Shown here: positions 26,535 to 34,823 of the stretch, in pieces | How positions within the stretch are numbered: position 1 is the stretch's first letter | Layout: each line of letters starts with the position of its first letter | Assembly (NCBI GenBank): GCA_964410665.1 | Contig: CAYPIE010000037.1 | Location: forward strand, 1 to 53,814 | Source: CAYPIE01 sp964410665 | Lineage (GTDB): Bacteria > Planctomycetota > Planctomycetia > Gemmatales > Gemmataceae | Reading direction: 5' to 3' | Length of the DNA: 53,814 nt | Program-made: the position numbers and the translations under genes | Notes under the pieces: model-generated | What the model was told of the DNA's origin: nothing | Databases searched by the model: none | What the model saw: only the letters and a program-made list of their open reading frames with translations

Positions 26535-27356
26535 ATGGACCTAGGACTTCAAGGAAAAAATGTTGTCATCACCGGCGGCAGCCGGGGGATCGGCAAAGCA
26601 ATCGCCTTTGCTTTTGCTGCGGAGGGTGCCAATATCGCAACGTGCGCCCGGCACCTCGAGCCTCTGCGTGCGGTAGAAGACTCCATTCGGTCAAGAAATG
26701 TCGCCGCGTTCATTCAGGAATGTGACGTCGGAGATGCGTCTTCGTTCGAGAACTTTCTGGACGCTTCGAAGAAAAACCTCGGTGACATCAATATATTGGT
26801 GAACAACGCATCAGCGCTCGCCATGAATAACGATCTGGAAGCGTGGCAATCCGAGATCAATGTTGACTTGCTCGGCACGGTGCGGGCATGCAATCAGGTG
26901 ATACCGTGGATGGCCCAGTCCGGTGGAGGAACGATCCTAAACATCGCATCGATTTCAGGCTTAGAAGCTGGCATCTCGACTGATTTTGCATACTCCGCCA
27001 TCAAAGCTGCCTTGAACAGTTACACCCAGAAGCTGGCCGGTGTTTATGCGACACAGCGGATTCGTGTGAATGCGATCGCGCCTGGCTCAATCGATTTTGA
27101 GGGCGGCTTCTGGGCGAGGCTCAAAGAGCAAAACCCAGAAGTATACCACAAGATGCTACTTTCGATTCCTTGGGGGCGGATGGGCACTCCTGAGGAGGTG
27201 GCTGACGCAGCCTTGTATTTATCGTCTGAGCGGGCTAGCTGGATCACCGGGGCGTGCCTCAGCGTGGATGGTGGGCAGTACCGAGGGAACCGGTCCAGGG
27301 CGGAAACTCCATGCGCGGACCCCCGCTGTGGATCCCCTGTTAGCCACATCGGCTAG
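26535..27356 (+). CDS. SDR-family NAD(P)-dependent oxidoreductase
   Basis: 273 residues. The Rossmann motif TGGSRGIGKAIA is at 13-24, LVNNAS at 88-93, the catalytic Ser in NIASIS (139 or 141), and Tyr153-x3-Lys157 in AYSAIKAAL; PG follows at 183-184, as in classical SDRs. VDGGQ marks the usual end near 253, after which there is an extra 20-residue tail rich in Arg, Cys and Pro (ending CGSPVSHIG). That tail runs straight into the repeat island, so the original stop may have been replaced by its insertion. Substrate unknown; FabG-like or glucose-dehydrogenase-like members share this profile. Confidence 0.9.
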   Translation: MDLGLQGKNVVITGGSRGIGKAIAFAFAAEGANIATCARHLEPLRAVEDSIRSRNVAAFIQECDVGDASSFENFLDASKKNLGDINILVNNASALAMNNDLEAWQSEINVDLLGTVRACNQVIPWMAQSGGGTILNIASISGLEAGISTDFAYSAIKAALNSYTQKLAGVYATQRIRVNAIAPGSIDFEGGFWARLKEQNPEVYHKMLLSIPWGRMGTPEEVADAALYLSSERASWITGACLSVDGGQYRGNRSRAETPCADPRCGSPVSHIG

Positions 27357-27470
27357 ACGCCTTTCCGAGCGGCGGGTGGGAACCCACAGAAAAAGCATGA
27401 CGGCCAGGACAACGATCCATGGGTCCTAATGACACCCCTGAGTCTTCGAAGGTGTGGTCCGCCTGCAGAG

Positions 27471-27615
27471 GCAGAGGCGCTTGCGTTGCGAGGAAAGAGG
27501 CAGAGGCGCTTGCGTTGCGAGGAAAGAGGCAGAGGCGCTTGCGCTGTGGGGAAAGCGGCAGAGGCGTTTGCGGTGCGGAGAAAGAGGCAGAGGCGCTTGC
27601 GCTGTGGGGAAAGAG
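27471..27615. repeat. Tandem array of 29-bp units
   Basis: Units start at 27471, 27500, 27529, 27558 and 27587, each beginning GCAGAGGCG and ending in GGAAAGAG or GGAAAGCG; a sixth partial unit at 27616 runs into the inverted-repeat arm. The first two units are identical, the others differ by a few bases. The unit length is not a multiple of three and there are no spacers. Confidence 0.9.
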
Positions 27616-27876
27616 GCAGAGGCGATTGCGGGAAGTCGGAACCCCCGGACTCACGTCCGGGGCTCGCCTGCAGAGGCAGAGCAGAGCTCCGGAACTGACG
27701 TTCCTGCGCAACGCGCTGCATCTGCTTTGGCGAAGGACGTGAGTCCTGAGCTCTGCCTACGCGATCGATTCCCTGCAACTCTTTTGCCGTCAAGCCCTTC
27801 CGCTTATGCAATCTCCTGCGATAGGCGAGCCCCGGACGTGAGTCCGGGGGTTCTGGCTTCCCGCAATCGCCTCTGC
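27616..27876. repeat. 54-bp inverted repeat with internal hairpins
   Basis: Arm 27616-27669 and arm 27823-27876 are reverse complements at 52 of 54 positions. Each arm itself contains the hairpin CCCCGGACTCACGTCCGGGG, so a REP-like small palindrome is nested in a larger one. The 153-bp spacer holds another pair of complementary arms around 27680 and 27750. Confidence 0.88.
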
Positions 27877-28332
27877 TTCTTCCTCCGCAGTGGTCAGCTC
27901 GGTGTGGCAGACGCGAGTCCCATGACGGATGTCTGTGAAACGCTCGGCGCAGTCACCGCCGTTCGAACAAGACACGACGGCCGTGGTGGCTGTGCAACAA
28001 CCCCGGCGGTCCGCTGACGACGCGTGCCGAACACCATTGGGTTCCCACCCGCCACTCGGAAAGCACGAGATTCGCTCTAAGAATCTTCGCCCGAGACCCA
28101 GTGAGGCTTCCCCGTTTGTCGGGCCAGCGGTGGTTCCTGGCAGAGACCGCTGCGCTAGCCGCGAGCGTACCACGACCCACAAGATCGGCTTCACTGGACA
28201 CTTACCCATGTGCTCCTGCGGACCTGTTCCGCCGAAGACGTATTTGGTAACGTCGAGCGCATCTTTGCGGTCAGGTCCGCAGAGATTGGTTGGTGTTTTG
28301 CTTTGACAACACCCCCCAATGGGAGCAAAAGC

Positions 28333-28848
28333 ATGAAGCTACTGTTATGCGCAATTGTGATTGGTTTGGGAACTCCACTCTCGGTCGTTCACGAACCACC
28401 CCAGGCAGAACCTGAAGAAAACCAAACGACGGCTGGATTTGAGTGGCTGAAACAGTTTGAAGGGGATTGGGCCACGGAAAACAACGGCACCATGAACTCC
28501 CGAATGATTGGCAAGCGATGGCTCATCAGTGAACTAAGCTTTCAAAACGGGGTATTCTCCGTGCAGACACTCGGCTATGACGCGGAGAAAAAACAATTCA
28601 TCGGTACCTGGGTCGACGCAACATCGAGCCACATCTGGCGGTACACGGGATCCCTCGATGCGACGGGAAAAAAACTCGTATTGGAGGCCAAAGGCCCCGA
28701 TCTGAACGACCCAACGAAAATGCGGCTATATCGCGATATCTACGAGTTTAAGTCTGAGAACGAGATTGCTGCCACCTCGCAACAGTTGGACGACAAGAAA
28801 CAATGGAAGACTTTCCACGAAAGCAAAATGACTAGAGAGGCCAAATAA
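28333..28848 (+). CDS. DUF1579-family exported protein
   Basis: 171 residues; GGGAGC lies 8 bases before ATG 28333. A signal peptide is likely (MKLLLCAIVIGLGTPLSVVH). The domain begins near 35 with FEWLKQFEGDWATENNG, then MIGKRWLISELSF, LGYDAEKKQFIGTWVDA and WRYTGSLDATGKKLVLE, the beta-rich pattern of DUF1579. The family is a lipocalin-like barrel of unknown ligand, common in planctomycetes. It converges with the fusion gene at 28953; the strong hairpin at 28894-28929 lies between them. Upstream is the repeat island. Confidence 0.8.
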   Translation: MKLLLCAIVIGLGTPLSVVHEPPQAEPEENQTTAGFEWLKQFEGDWATENNGTMNSRMIGKRWLISELSFQNGVFSVQTLGYDAEKKQFIGTWVDATSSHIWRYTGSLDATGKKLVLEAKGPDLNDPTKMRLYRDIYEFKSENEIAATSQQLDDKKQWKTFHESKMTREAK

Positions 28849-28893
28849 TCCTAGGTAAAACACGCTTGTGAACGTTGGCCAGGAGACCGGCCA

Positions 28894-28929
28894 GGTTGGG
28901 GCTTTCTTCTTGCGAAGAAAGCCCCAACC
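28894..28929. terminator. Bidirectional terminator between convergent genes
   Basis: GGTTGGGGCTTTCTTC (28894-28909) and its exact complement (28914-28929) form a 16-bp perfect stem with the 4-base loop TTGC. It lies 45 bp after the DUF1579 stop and 24 bp after the stop of the fusion gene on the other strand, so it can serve both. Confidence 0.85.
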
Positions 28930-28952
28930 ATGAGGCGTTCAACCATGTTTGG

Positions 28953-30707
28953 TCATTTCCCTGGCTTATCCGCGGCAACGACCGAGTAAAAGCCAATCAT
29001 CATCTCCTCCCAGGATTGGTCGCCCCATTCCACGACTCGATTCGGGTCGGGGTTGAACGGGTTGTCTTCGGAGTTATCAAACTTGGCCGTACAGAAGATC
29101 TTGGTCCCTCGCGGCAAACGCTTCGGCTCGGCCAAGTTATAGGTGAACTGCCAGTTGAAATCGTAACGCGGCACATCCAGCAAGATCTCGCTCTTCCCGT
29201 CGGGGTAGAACGCCTTATAACGGAACGATTTGCCCCGGACATGCATGTGCGGCGTCAAACTCAAGAGCATCACGTCGTGCTTGATGGTTTTCTCAGCAAC
29301 CACCTCATGATCGCTCTCGCCGGCGGGAATGCGGAACTTCCGGTTCATCGCGGCACCACCGAACAGCCGTTTCTTAACTTGGTCCTTGGGCAGGAATTTG
29401 AAGCCGACGTAACTGCGATCTTTCTGCACCGAGCCGTTGGGCGTGTAATGCATCTCGAAGAGGAATTTCGAACCGGCCGGGACAAACCGTGCGACTCCTT
29501 CTGGGAGTACCAGGGGTTGGTTGCCAGGTGCATATCCATCGATAATCCCATGCTTGCCGAAGTTCCGTTTCTCCGCTCCCGGTGGCACGATGTACACAAT
29601 GATGTGATGCACCACCGCCAGGTTGTCGGGCCGGGCTTCGGCGGCCCAGATGTACTTGTCCTCGGTGAAGCCGGGGTCGACCTCAAAGTACTGGTAGTCG
29701 ACCACACCCTCGGCCGGGACGGTGAACGGCTTATCGTCCATGTAGACTACTTGGTCGGGCTCGGGGATCCGCCAACCTTCGGCGAATTGGGGTTTTGGGG
29801 GGAGCTTGCTGAGATCGCCTTGGGGCATGCCGTTTTCGATCCAGGTCAAGATGGTCTCTTTTTCTGCATCGGACAATCGGGTGTCATTGGCGAACTTGCC
29901 GTGGGCGGGGCTCGCCCCCCATGGTGGCATTCGCTCGTCCTCGATCACCTCGGCGATGGTGTCACCCCAGCCTTCGGCCGCGGCGTAGCTGGTCAACGAG
30001 AACGGGGCGATTTGTCCGGGACGGTGACATTCCACACAACGGGCGTTGAAGATCGGAGCAATATGCTCCGCGTAAGTTATCTCGCCTTGGGGTGGAGTCT
30101 TCCGGACCCGACCGATGAAACAACCCGGTGCTTTGGTCTCGGCGACGCTCACCGGTTTTCCAGCCAGCAGTTCTTCCAGTGCCTCGGCCAGATCTTCACG
30201 CTGGACCTCCAGCCGCTGCACGCCCACAGCGTACTGATCGTCAATGCGACCATGGTAGCGGACGATGCGGTCGCGGTCTAACACGAACACTTCGGGAGTT
30301 CGCTTGGCCCCGAAGACATCCGCGACCCGGTTACCAAGATCTTTCAAAATAGGAAACGTGAGTTGGTGGCGTTGGGCATAAGCGACTAACTCGGTAGGGA
30401 GGTCCTGGACGTTGGCATTGATGCCGAGGAAGGTAACACCTCGTTGGGCAAAGCGCTGCTTGAGCGATTCCAGCCGCGGGGCATAGAGTTTTGCCAGTGG
30501 GCACTCGGTACCGAGGAACGCGACGACCACCAGATCCGAATGAACATCGGCAAGGGCGTGTTCTTGGCCATAACCGTCTTTGAGCCGAAACTTCTCCACC
30601 TTTTTGCCCACGAGCGAATTGCTTTGTTCCGCAGCGGCAAGCTTGGGAGAATGAGAGAGCAAGGCCGTGAGTACAGCCAGTGGCATGAGGCAGGTGAGAC
30701 GGAGCAT
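28953..30707 (-). CDS. Redoxin-cytochrome c-copper monooxygenase-like fusion protein
   Basis: 584 residues from ATG at 30707, with GGAGAGA upstream; the frame runs 35 codons further but without a site. Signal peptide LRLTCLMPLAVLTALLSHS. Domain 1 (about 32-185) is thioredoxin/AhpC-like: VVAFLGTECPLAKLYAPRL with a single Cys69, then RTPEVFVLDRD. Domain 2 has a heme c site CVECH at 224-228 in HIAPIFNARCVECHRPGQ. Domain 3 (about 330-580) resembles copper type II, ascorbate-dependent monooxygenases, with paired histidines (AVVHHIIVYIVPPG) and LTPHMHVRGKSFRY. It is probably periplasmic. Such fusions recur in planctomycetes; substrate unknown. Confidence 0.87.
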   Translation of the reverse strand: MLRLTCLMPLAVLTALLSHSPKLAAAEQSNSLVGKKVEKFRLKDGYGQEHALADVHSDLVVVAFLGTECPLAKLYAPRLESLKQRFAQRGVTFLGINANVQDLPTELVAYAQRHQLTFPILKDLGNRVADVFGAKRTPEVFVLDRDRIVRYHGRIDDQYAVGVQRLEVQREDLAEALEELLAGKPVSVAETKAPGCFIGRVRKTPPQGEITYAEHIAPIFNARCVECHRPGQIAPFSLTSYAAAEGWGDTIAEVIEDERMPPWGASPAHGKFANDTRLSDAEKETILTWIENGMPQGDLSKLPPKPQFAEGWRIPEPDQVVYMDDKPFTVPAEGVVDYQYFEVDPGFTEDKYIWAAEARPDNLAVVHHIIVYIVPPGAEKRNFGKHGIIDGYAPGNQPLVLPEGVARFVPAGSKFLFEMHYTPNGSVQKDRSYVGFKFLPKDQVKKRLFGGAAMNRKFRIPAGESDHEVVAEKTIKHDVMLLSLTPHMHVRGKSFRYKAFYPDGKSEILLDVPRYDFNWQFTYNLAEPKRLPRGTKIFCTAKFDNSEDNPFNPDPNRVVEWGDQSWEEMMIGFYSVVAADKPGK

Positions 30708-30916
30708 CCAGGTCTCTCCAGAATGAGAAAGTGAGCGTATGTACTTGCTAACACTATATTCCATGCTCATTCTACTAACGCTCTGTGGAAGTTCCATGTG
30801 TTTTTCCGGCAACTATGGATCGACATTGTTGGGCGCGCGAGGCCCTCGATACTGGGATGGTTGCGGAAAAAGGCCCTACCTTGCGATGCAGATCCGATCA
30901 AGTACCATTCATGAAG

Positions 30917-30960
30917 AAGCAAACGGCGTATCGACTTGTTGGTCGATACGCCGTTTGCTT
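30917..30960. terminator. Perfect 19-bp hairpin downstream of the RTX protease gene
   Basis: AAGCAAACGGCGTATCGAC (30917-30935) pairs exactly with 30942-30960 around the loop TTGTTG. It lies 14 bp after the stop of the protease gene (minus strand) and on that strand ends in TTTGCTTCTT, so it is a good terminator. On the plus strand it lies in the promoter region of nothing evident. Confidence 0.85.
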
Positions 30961-30973
30961 TGATCCATCGCGA

Positions 30974-32398
30974 TTAAGCCCAATTGCGGTATTCGTTATC
31001 GTTCAGCAGGATGTCAAAATCATCTCCGCCGTAAGCAATGTCGTACCCACTTCCGCCGGAGATGTAATCGTCCCCAGCTCCACCCGAGCTGTAATCGTTC
31101 CCATTCCCGCCGTAGTGCGCGTCATCCCCGTTCATTCCGTAGAGGTAGTCGTTCCCATCACCGCCATAGAGGGAGTCGTTGCCGTTCGACCCGAACAGGT
31201 AGTCCTTACCGTCGCGACCTTGGAGGTAGTCATTCCCTTCCCCACCCACAATGAGATCGTTGCCGTATCCACCATAGACCGTGTCGTCGCCGTCACCGGC
31301 GTAAATCGAGGTGGAATTGGTGAAGTAGATGCTAATGTAGACGTAATCATCCCCTTCTTCAGCCTCGACGTTGAGCTTGTTCACTTTCAGGTCAAATGGG
31401 TTTTGCGAAAACACGTTGTAGCTATTCAAGTTGACGTACGTGGTGTCCCCATCGACAACCACTTGCCAGTAGTTGTCATTGTATTTGTAGACTTGGATGT
31501 TGTTGTCACTTGAATTCCCCATGACGGTCAGTTCGCCCGGGTTGATCACCCCAACGAAGGTTTTGTTGGACCGACCGAGAATGTTTTCTTTCAGCAGTTC
31601 ACGGTGGGCATTTTGGTACGTGCCGTCATCGAGTTGAAAAGAGCGATCTTGGAAGACGAAATCGCGGTTCCAATCGCGATTGGTGGTGCCCATCATGCTG
31701 TGACTGAGGGCATCGGTGAGGGCGCCGTAGTCAGCGACCTCGTGTTCCAAACCGAAGGCGTGACCCATCTCGTGAGAGACCGTTCGGGCCACTTGGTTGA
31801 GCCAGCGATAGGGCCGCAAAGAATCGTTGCCGAAGACGCTGGAGTCGACGCTACCACCGGCGAAGACAAAGACAATTTCGTCATCGTTGTTCCCCACATC
31901 CGCCCAAGGAGCAACCCCCCAAGCGTTGCTAGAGCCGAGCACATCGGTACTATCTTCCCCGGCAATGATCACACTCACGTCGCCGATCGCACCATCGGTC
32001 AGATAGGACTGGCTATCATCCTGATCCATCTCGAACACGTTGAGACGATAGGGCGCAAAGTCGGTGGTTACCTTGTCCATCACATGGTCGATGGCGATCT
32101 GGGCATCGGTACCATTGACCAACCCGTCGGAGTTCAAATCGAGCCACGAGCGGGAGTTGTTGAACAAACTCTGAAAGCTGCTCAAGAACTTGCTACCATA
32201 GCCGCTCCAACCCCCTTGGGCCATGTGTGTACTGTTGATATATTCCCCGTCGAAGTCTAAGGCGGCGTACTTCGTGATGCCGATCGTTGCGGGAGTCAGT
32301 CGGCATTCCAAAGCTTCGACGTCCAAGTGGGAGCTCCGTTGGCATTTGGTCGGGCGTGTGGTGTTGGTACCGAACAGTTTCTTGATCAGAGATTTCAT
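30974..32398 (-). CDS. Secreted RTX-type metalloprotease with a planctomycete N-terminal signature
   Basis: 474 residues; GGAGA lies 7 bases before the ATG at 32398. The N-terminus MKSLIKKLFG, then LDVEALECRLTPA (26-37), matches the 'LExR-L-PA' signature found at the start of many planctomycete surface proteins. A dockerin-like calcium loop LDLNSDGLVNGTDAQIAI (87-104) follows. HEMGHAFGLEH (209-219) is a metzincin zinc site, with SMMG about 17 residues later as the Met-turn. The C-terminal 110 residues hold RTX nonapeptides (GGEGNDYLQG, GGDGNDYLYG, GGAGDDYISG), which bind calcium. It probably acts outside the cell or at its surface. No type I secretion genes are adjacent. Confidence 0.92.
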   Translation of the reverse strand: MKSLIKKLFGTNTTRPTKCQRSSHLDVEALECRLTPATIGITKYAALDFDGEYINSTHMAQGGWSGYGSKFLSSFQSLFNNSRSWLDLNSDGLVNGTDAQIAIDHVMDKVTTDFAPYRLNVFEMDQDDSQSYLTDGAIGDVSVIIAGEDSTDVLGSSNAWGVAPWADVGNNDDEIVFVFAGGSVDSSVFGNDSLRPYRWLNQVARTVSHEMGHAFGLEHEVADYGALTDALSHSMMGTTNRDWNRDFVFQDRSFQLDDGTYQNAHRELLKENILGRSNKTFVGVINPGELTVMGNSSDNNIQVYKYNDNYWQVVVDGDTTYVNLNSYNVFSQNPFDLKVNKLNVEAEEGDDYVYISIYFTNSTSIYAGDGDDTVYGGYGNDLIVGGEGNDYLQGRDGKDYLFGSNGNDSLYGGDGNDYLYGMNGDDAHYGGNGNDYSSGGAGDDYISGGSGYDIAYGGDDFDILLNDNEYRNWA

Positions 32399-32865
32399 CA
32401 AAGTTCTCCATTCGCCGAAGAGCGTTTCAGGACAGACAAACAGATTCGAACTATCAAACATTTGGCCAGTCTGCGGACTCGGGTGGATAACCCGGAGCTT
32501 ACATTCCTGGTCCCGAGTGTTGTGAAAACTGAGGACCCGATGATGCTTGATCCAGAAGCAGTTGGATCCGTTGGCTTTCATTTTCACAGAAGACAACCAA
32601 GCACATTTCGTCGGGGAAAATGCGATTTTTGTGATGGGCTGTAGACTCTGAACTCCACGGTCTAAAGCAATCGATTCAACTTTATAAATACATGTACCAA
32701 CATGTAAAACAACAATCGTTGCATCTAATATTAGCAATGATTATGAATGTTTTTTTTGATTGCTTCGCGTCCGTCAAGAGTCGATGACGAGCAACGCTCG
32801 CTGGATTGGCTCTGGTCGACTATCTTTATCGAAGTGGCTGCTGGGTGTACCACCCGCACCTGCCC

Positions 32866-33019
32866 GATTCCTTCAGAGCGGTGGGTGTGAACCCGCCGAG
32901 GTTTGGGCGGAATTGCCTGGGACCAACGACGAGTGGGAGCCCGACCTTGCAGACGTGGGATCTTCCACCGACGGCTGTGCAACGCTCGGCGGTTGTGAAC
33001 CCGCCGCTCAGAAGGAATC
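32866..33019. repeat. Palindromic element, copy 4
   Basis: Left arm 32866-32900 (GATTCCTTCAGAGCGGTGGG..) and right arm 32985-33019 share complementary ends (GATTCCTTC/GAAGGAATC) and the family core GGTGTGAACCCGCCGAG. In the right arm the middle (GGTTGTGAACCCGCC) is in the same orientation as the left arm, so this copy is rearranged. It lies between the protease start and the next sigma gene. Confidence 0.72.
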
Positions 33020-33250
33020 GCCTATGTCGAACCCGTCATCCACCCAGTGAGGTTGTGTTGCTTCCAGTGTTACGCCCACTGATGGCCGGCCCTAGTCCGT
33101 TCGACACCAGGTTGTCACCTCCGTCGAGATGGCCCACTAAAGCGAGATGCGCCCAATTGAATGGTTAGAGATTCGGTGTGATCCAGTACATTCTTTCGGC
33201 TCGGACTTCTTGAGCATTTGAATCCCTGACAAGTCGGCTCGAATTCGTTT

Positions 33251-33835
33251 TCAGGCGATCGGTTGATAGTCCCTCAACTCGCGTTGTAACCACAACCGGC
33301 AGCGGGTAAACCGAGTTTTCACTGTGGTGATCGCCAGACCGGTGATCTCACTCGTTTCTTCAAACGTACAGTTTAGGAAGTATCGAAGCCGAAAAACGAA
33401 TGCCTCTTCCGGCGCGAACGCTTCCAAACGGTCTAATGCATCCATGAGATCTAGTATCAAATCGCTCTGGTCATCCATGGGGGTTTCGGACAGATCATAC
33501 CCGTCTGCGCGATGATGCCTACCCTCACGCTTTTGTCGTTGTTGGGCTTTGACCATGTCGATCAACAGTCGTTCGATTGTCTTGGCAGCATATGCAAAGA
33601 AGGTCTTTCGATCGCGTACATTCCACTCGATGGCCGTCTGAGCAATCACTCGGCAAAAGGCGTCATCGACCAAGACCGTGGTCGATACGTCGAGGCCTTT
33701 TTGATACTTGCGTAATCGGTTCGCGGCGATCTTGCGAAGTTCCGTCTCCACCAGACGAAACAGTTGATTGGCAGCCTCGTGATTTCCTTGGTTGGCCAAA
33801 CGGAGCAAGGTCATGATCTCATTGGATTGGGACAT
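33251..33835 (-). CDS. ECF-type sigma factor (PF07638-like)
   Basis: 194 residues from the second of two adjacent ATGs (33835 or 33838), with GGAAAG upstream. LLRLANQGNHEAANQLF, ELRKIAANRLRKYQ and TVLVDDAFCRVI are the region-2 pattern of the Sigma70_ECF (PF07638) class that is expanded in planctomycetes. Region 4 has FRLRYFLNCTFEETSEITG and TTVKTRFTRCRLWLQREL. The frame stays open far upstream, but that sequence is not protein-like. It is divergent from the sigma/kinase pair at 34824, about 990 bp away. No kinase or anti-sigma lies on its own side. Confidence 0.88.
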   Translation of the reverse strand: MSQSNEIMTLLRLANQGNHEAANQLFRLVETELRKIAANRLRKYQKGLDVSTTVLVDDAFCRVIAQTAIEWNVRDRKTFFAYAAKTIERLLIDMVKAQQRQKREGRHHRADGYDLSETPMDDQSDLILDLMDALDRLEAFAPEEAFVFRLRYFLNCTFEETSEITGLAITTVKTRFTRCRLWLQRELRDYQPIA

Positions 33836-34823
33836 CATCACTTTCCAAACCATGTAGGGGGAATCAAGGTTGGTGTAATTCCGACACACCAAGGTTTTGA
33901 TATATAGTATTGTGATATCGATGCTCCGAGGACAAACTGGAGCAAACTTCTGGGAGTGAATCGTGGGCCCTGCAATCTCAGGGGAGCTGCAACATTCACC
34001 TACTGATGACCATGTCGTCAAAGATCCCCTTGCACGGACTGAGAATCGGTTGAGCCAACTTGGTGAGCTCTCAGAGTACCTACGAAACGGTCGCGTCGAC
34101 GCGATGCGAATGATGCGGTTCGCCGCGGGTCCTATCTGTTCCATGCGGCAAGTTGTTTGCAGGTCAACGACGCTTGTTGCGACAACAAGGTTCGCCGGTC
34201 CGTGTTTCACGGAATCCTGACCTCACCCTCCTGCCTTGCACCCCGTTGGCGACAAGGTATGGGGGGTATTCGAGAAATCACTCTGTTGTTCATGACGTTG
34301 TCTAATGGATGCTTCTGCTTTCCCCAAAGCTTGGCATTGCGGAGTAGCCACACCGTTGGTGACCGACAGCCTGCGGTACACTTGCTGGAGCCAATCGACT
34401 GGGTCGGGTTTGTCATGGATCCTGCTGGTTCCGCTGCTCAAAGGAATTATCGAAACCGCGGCCGGGGGCCGGACAATATTTCGAATTGTTGACGGGTGCG
34501 ACTGCGTCTAGAACGAGTGGGCAAAATGGGTAATTTTGAAATCATTCGTTTGCCCGCCATGGCGACGCGATCGCTCCCTTAGGGCCTGAATGGTGCTGCT
34601 TCGCATTTCCTTGGGGATCGCACTGCATAACGAGCTCGCGACCCGTATTTCTGCTGGTCCGCCGCCGTCGATGCGGCAGACTCTCGACACGATACCTCGC
34701 AGGGATCGCCACAACAGATCGTTTTGGTCCCCAAGCACGAGCCAGCGCGGTACACTTGACACGATCTTTTTGCGACTCGCTCGGCAATTTGAACGTTCGC
34801 CGCTGTGCATCAGGAATCCGCCA
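33836..34823. other. Intergenic region of 988 bp between divergent sigma genes
   Basis: Open frames cross it on both strands but none has family resemblance, a ribosome site and matching codon use together. An A/T-rich spot lies at 33893-33925 (TATATAGTATTGTGATATC), consistent with a promoter for the minus-strand sigma gene. No palindromic family arm is present. Confidence 0.45.

Larger units (their letters stand above)
27361..28063. repeat. Composite repeat island bounded by palindromic-family arms (copy 3)
   Basis: The outer arms 27361-27386 (CTTTCCGAGCGGCGGGTGGG...) and 28038-28063 match as inverted repeats at 25 of 26 positions and belong to the same family as copies 1 and 2. Between them, 650 bp hold a 29-bp tandem array, a 54-bp inverted repeat with its own hairpins, and a further nested pair (GCAGAGCTCC... 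near 27680 against GAGCTCTGCC near 27750). Long ORFs through it are products of the repeats. It begins 5 bp after the SDR stop. It looks like one element into which others were inserted or amplified. Confidence 0.85.

Noticed and set aside
27471..27644. 29-bp tandem repeats as a CRISPR array
   Set aside because: Units are contiguous with no spacers and no cas genes are in the window; it is an ordinary tandem repeat.
27454..28017. Long open frame through the repeat island (187 codons)
   Set aside because: It is formed by the 29-bp repeats and inverted-repeat arms, has no ribosome site or family match, and other frames are equally open.
28875..30281. 468-codon open frame opposite the redox fusion gene
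   Set aside because: It is antisense to a gene with clear domains, signal peptide and ribosome site; G/C-rich codon bias leaves the opposite frame open.
30785..32260. Open frames opposite the RTX protease, rich in Val and Ile
   Set aside because: The repetitive pattern is the complement of the Gly/Asp RTX repeats; no independent evidence.
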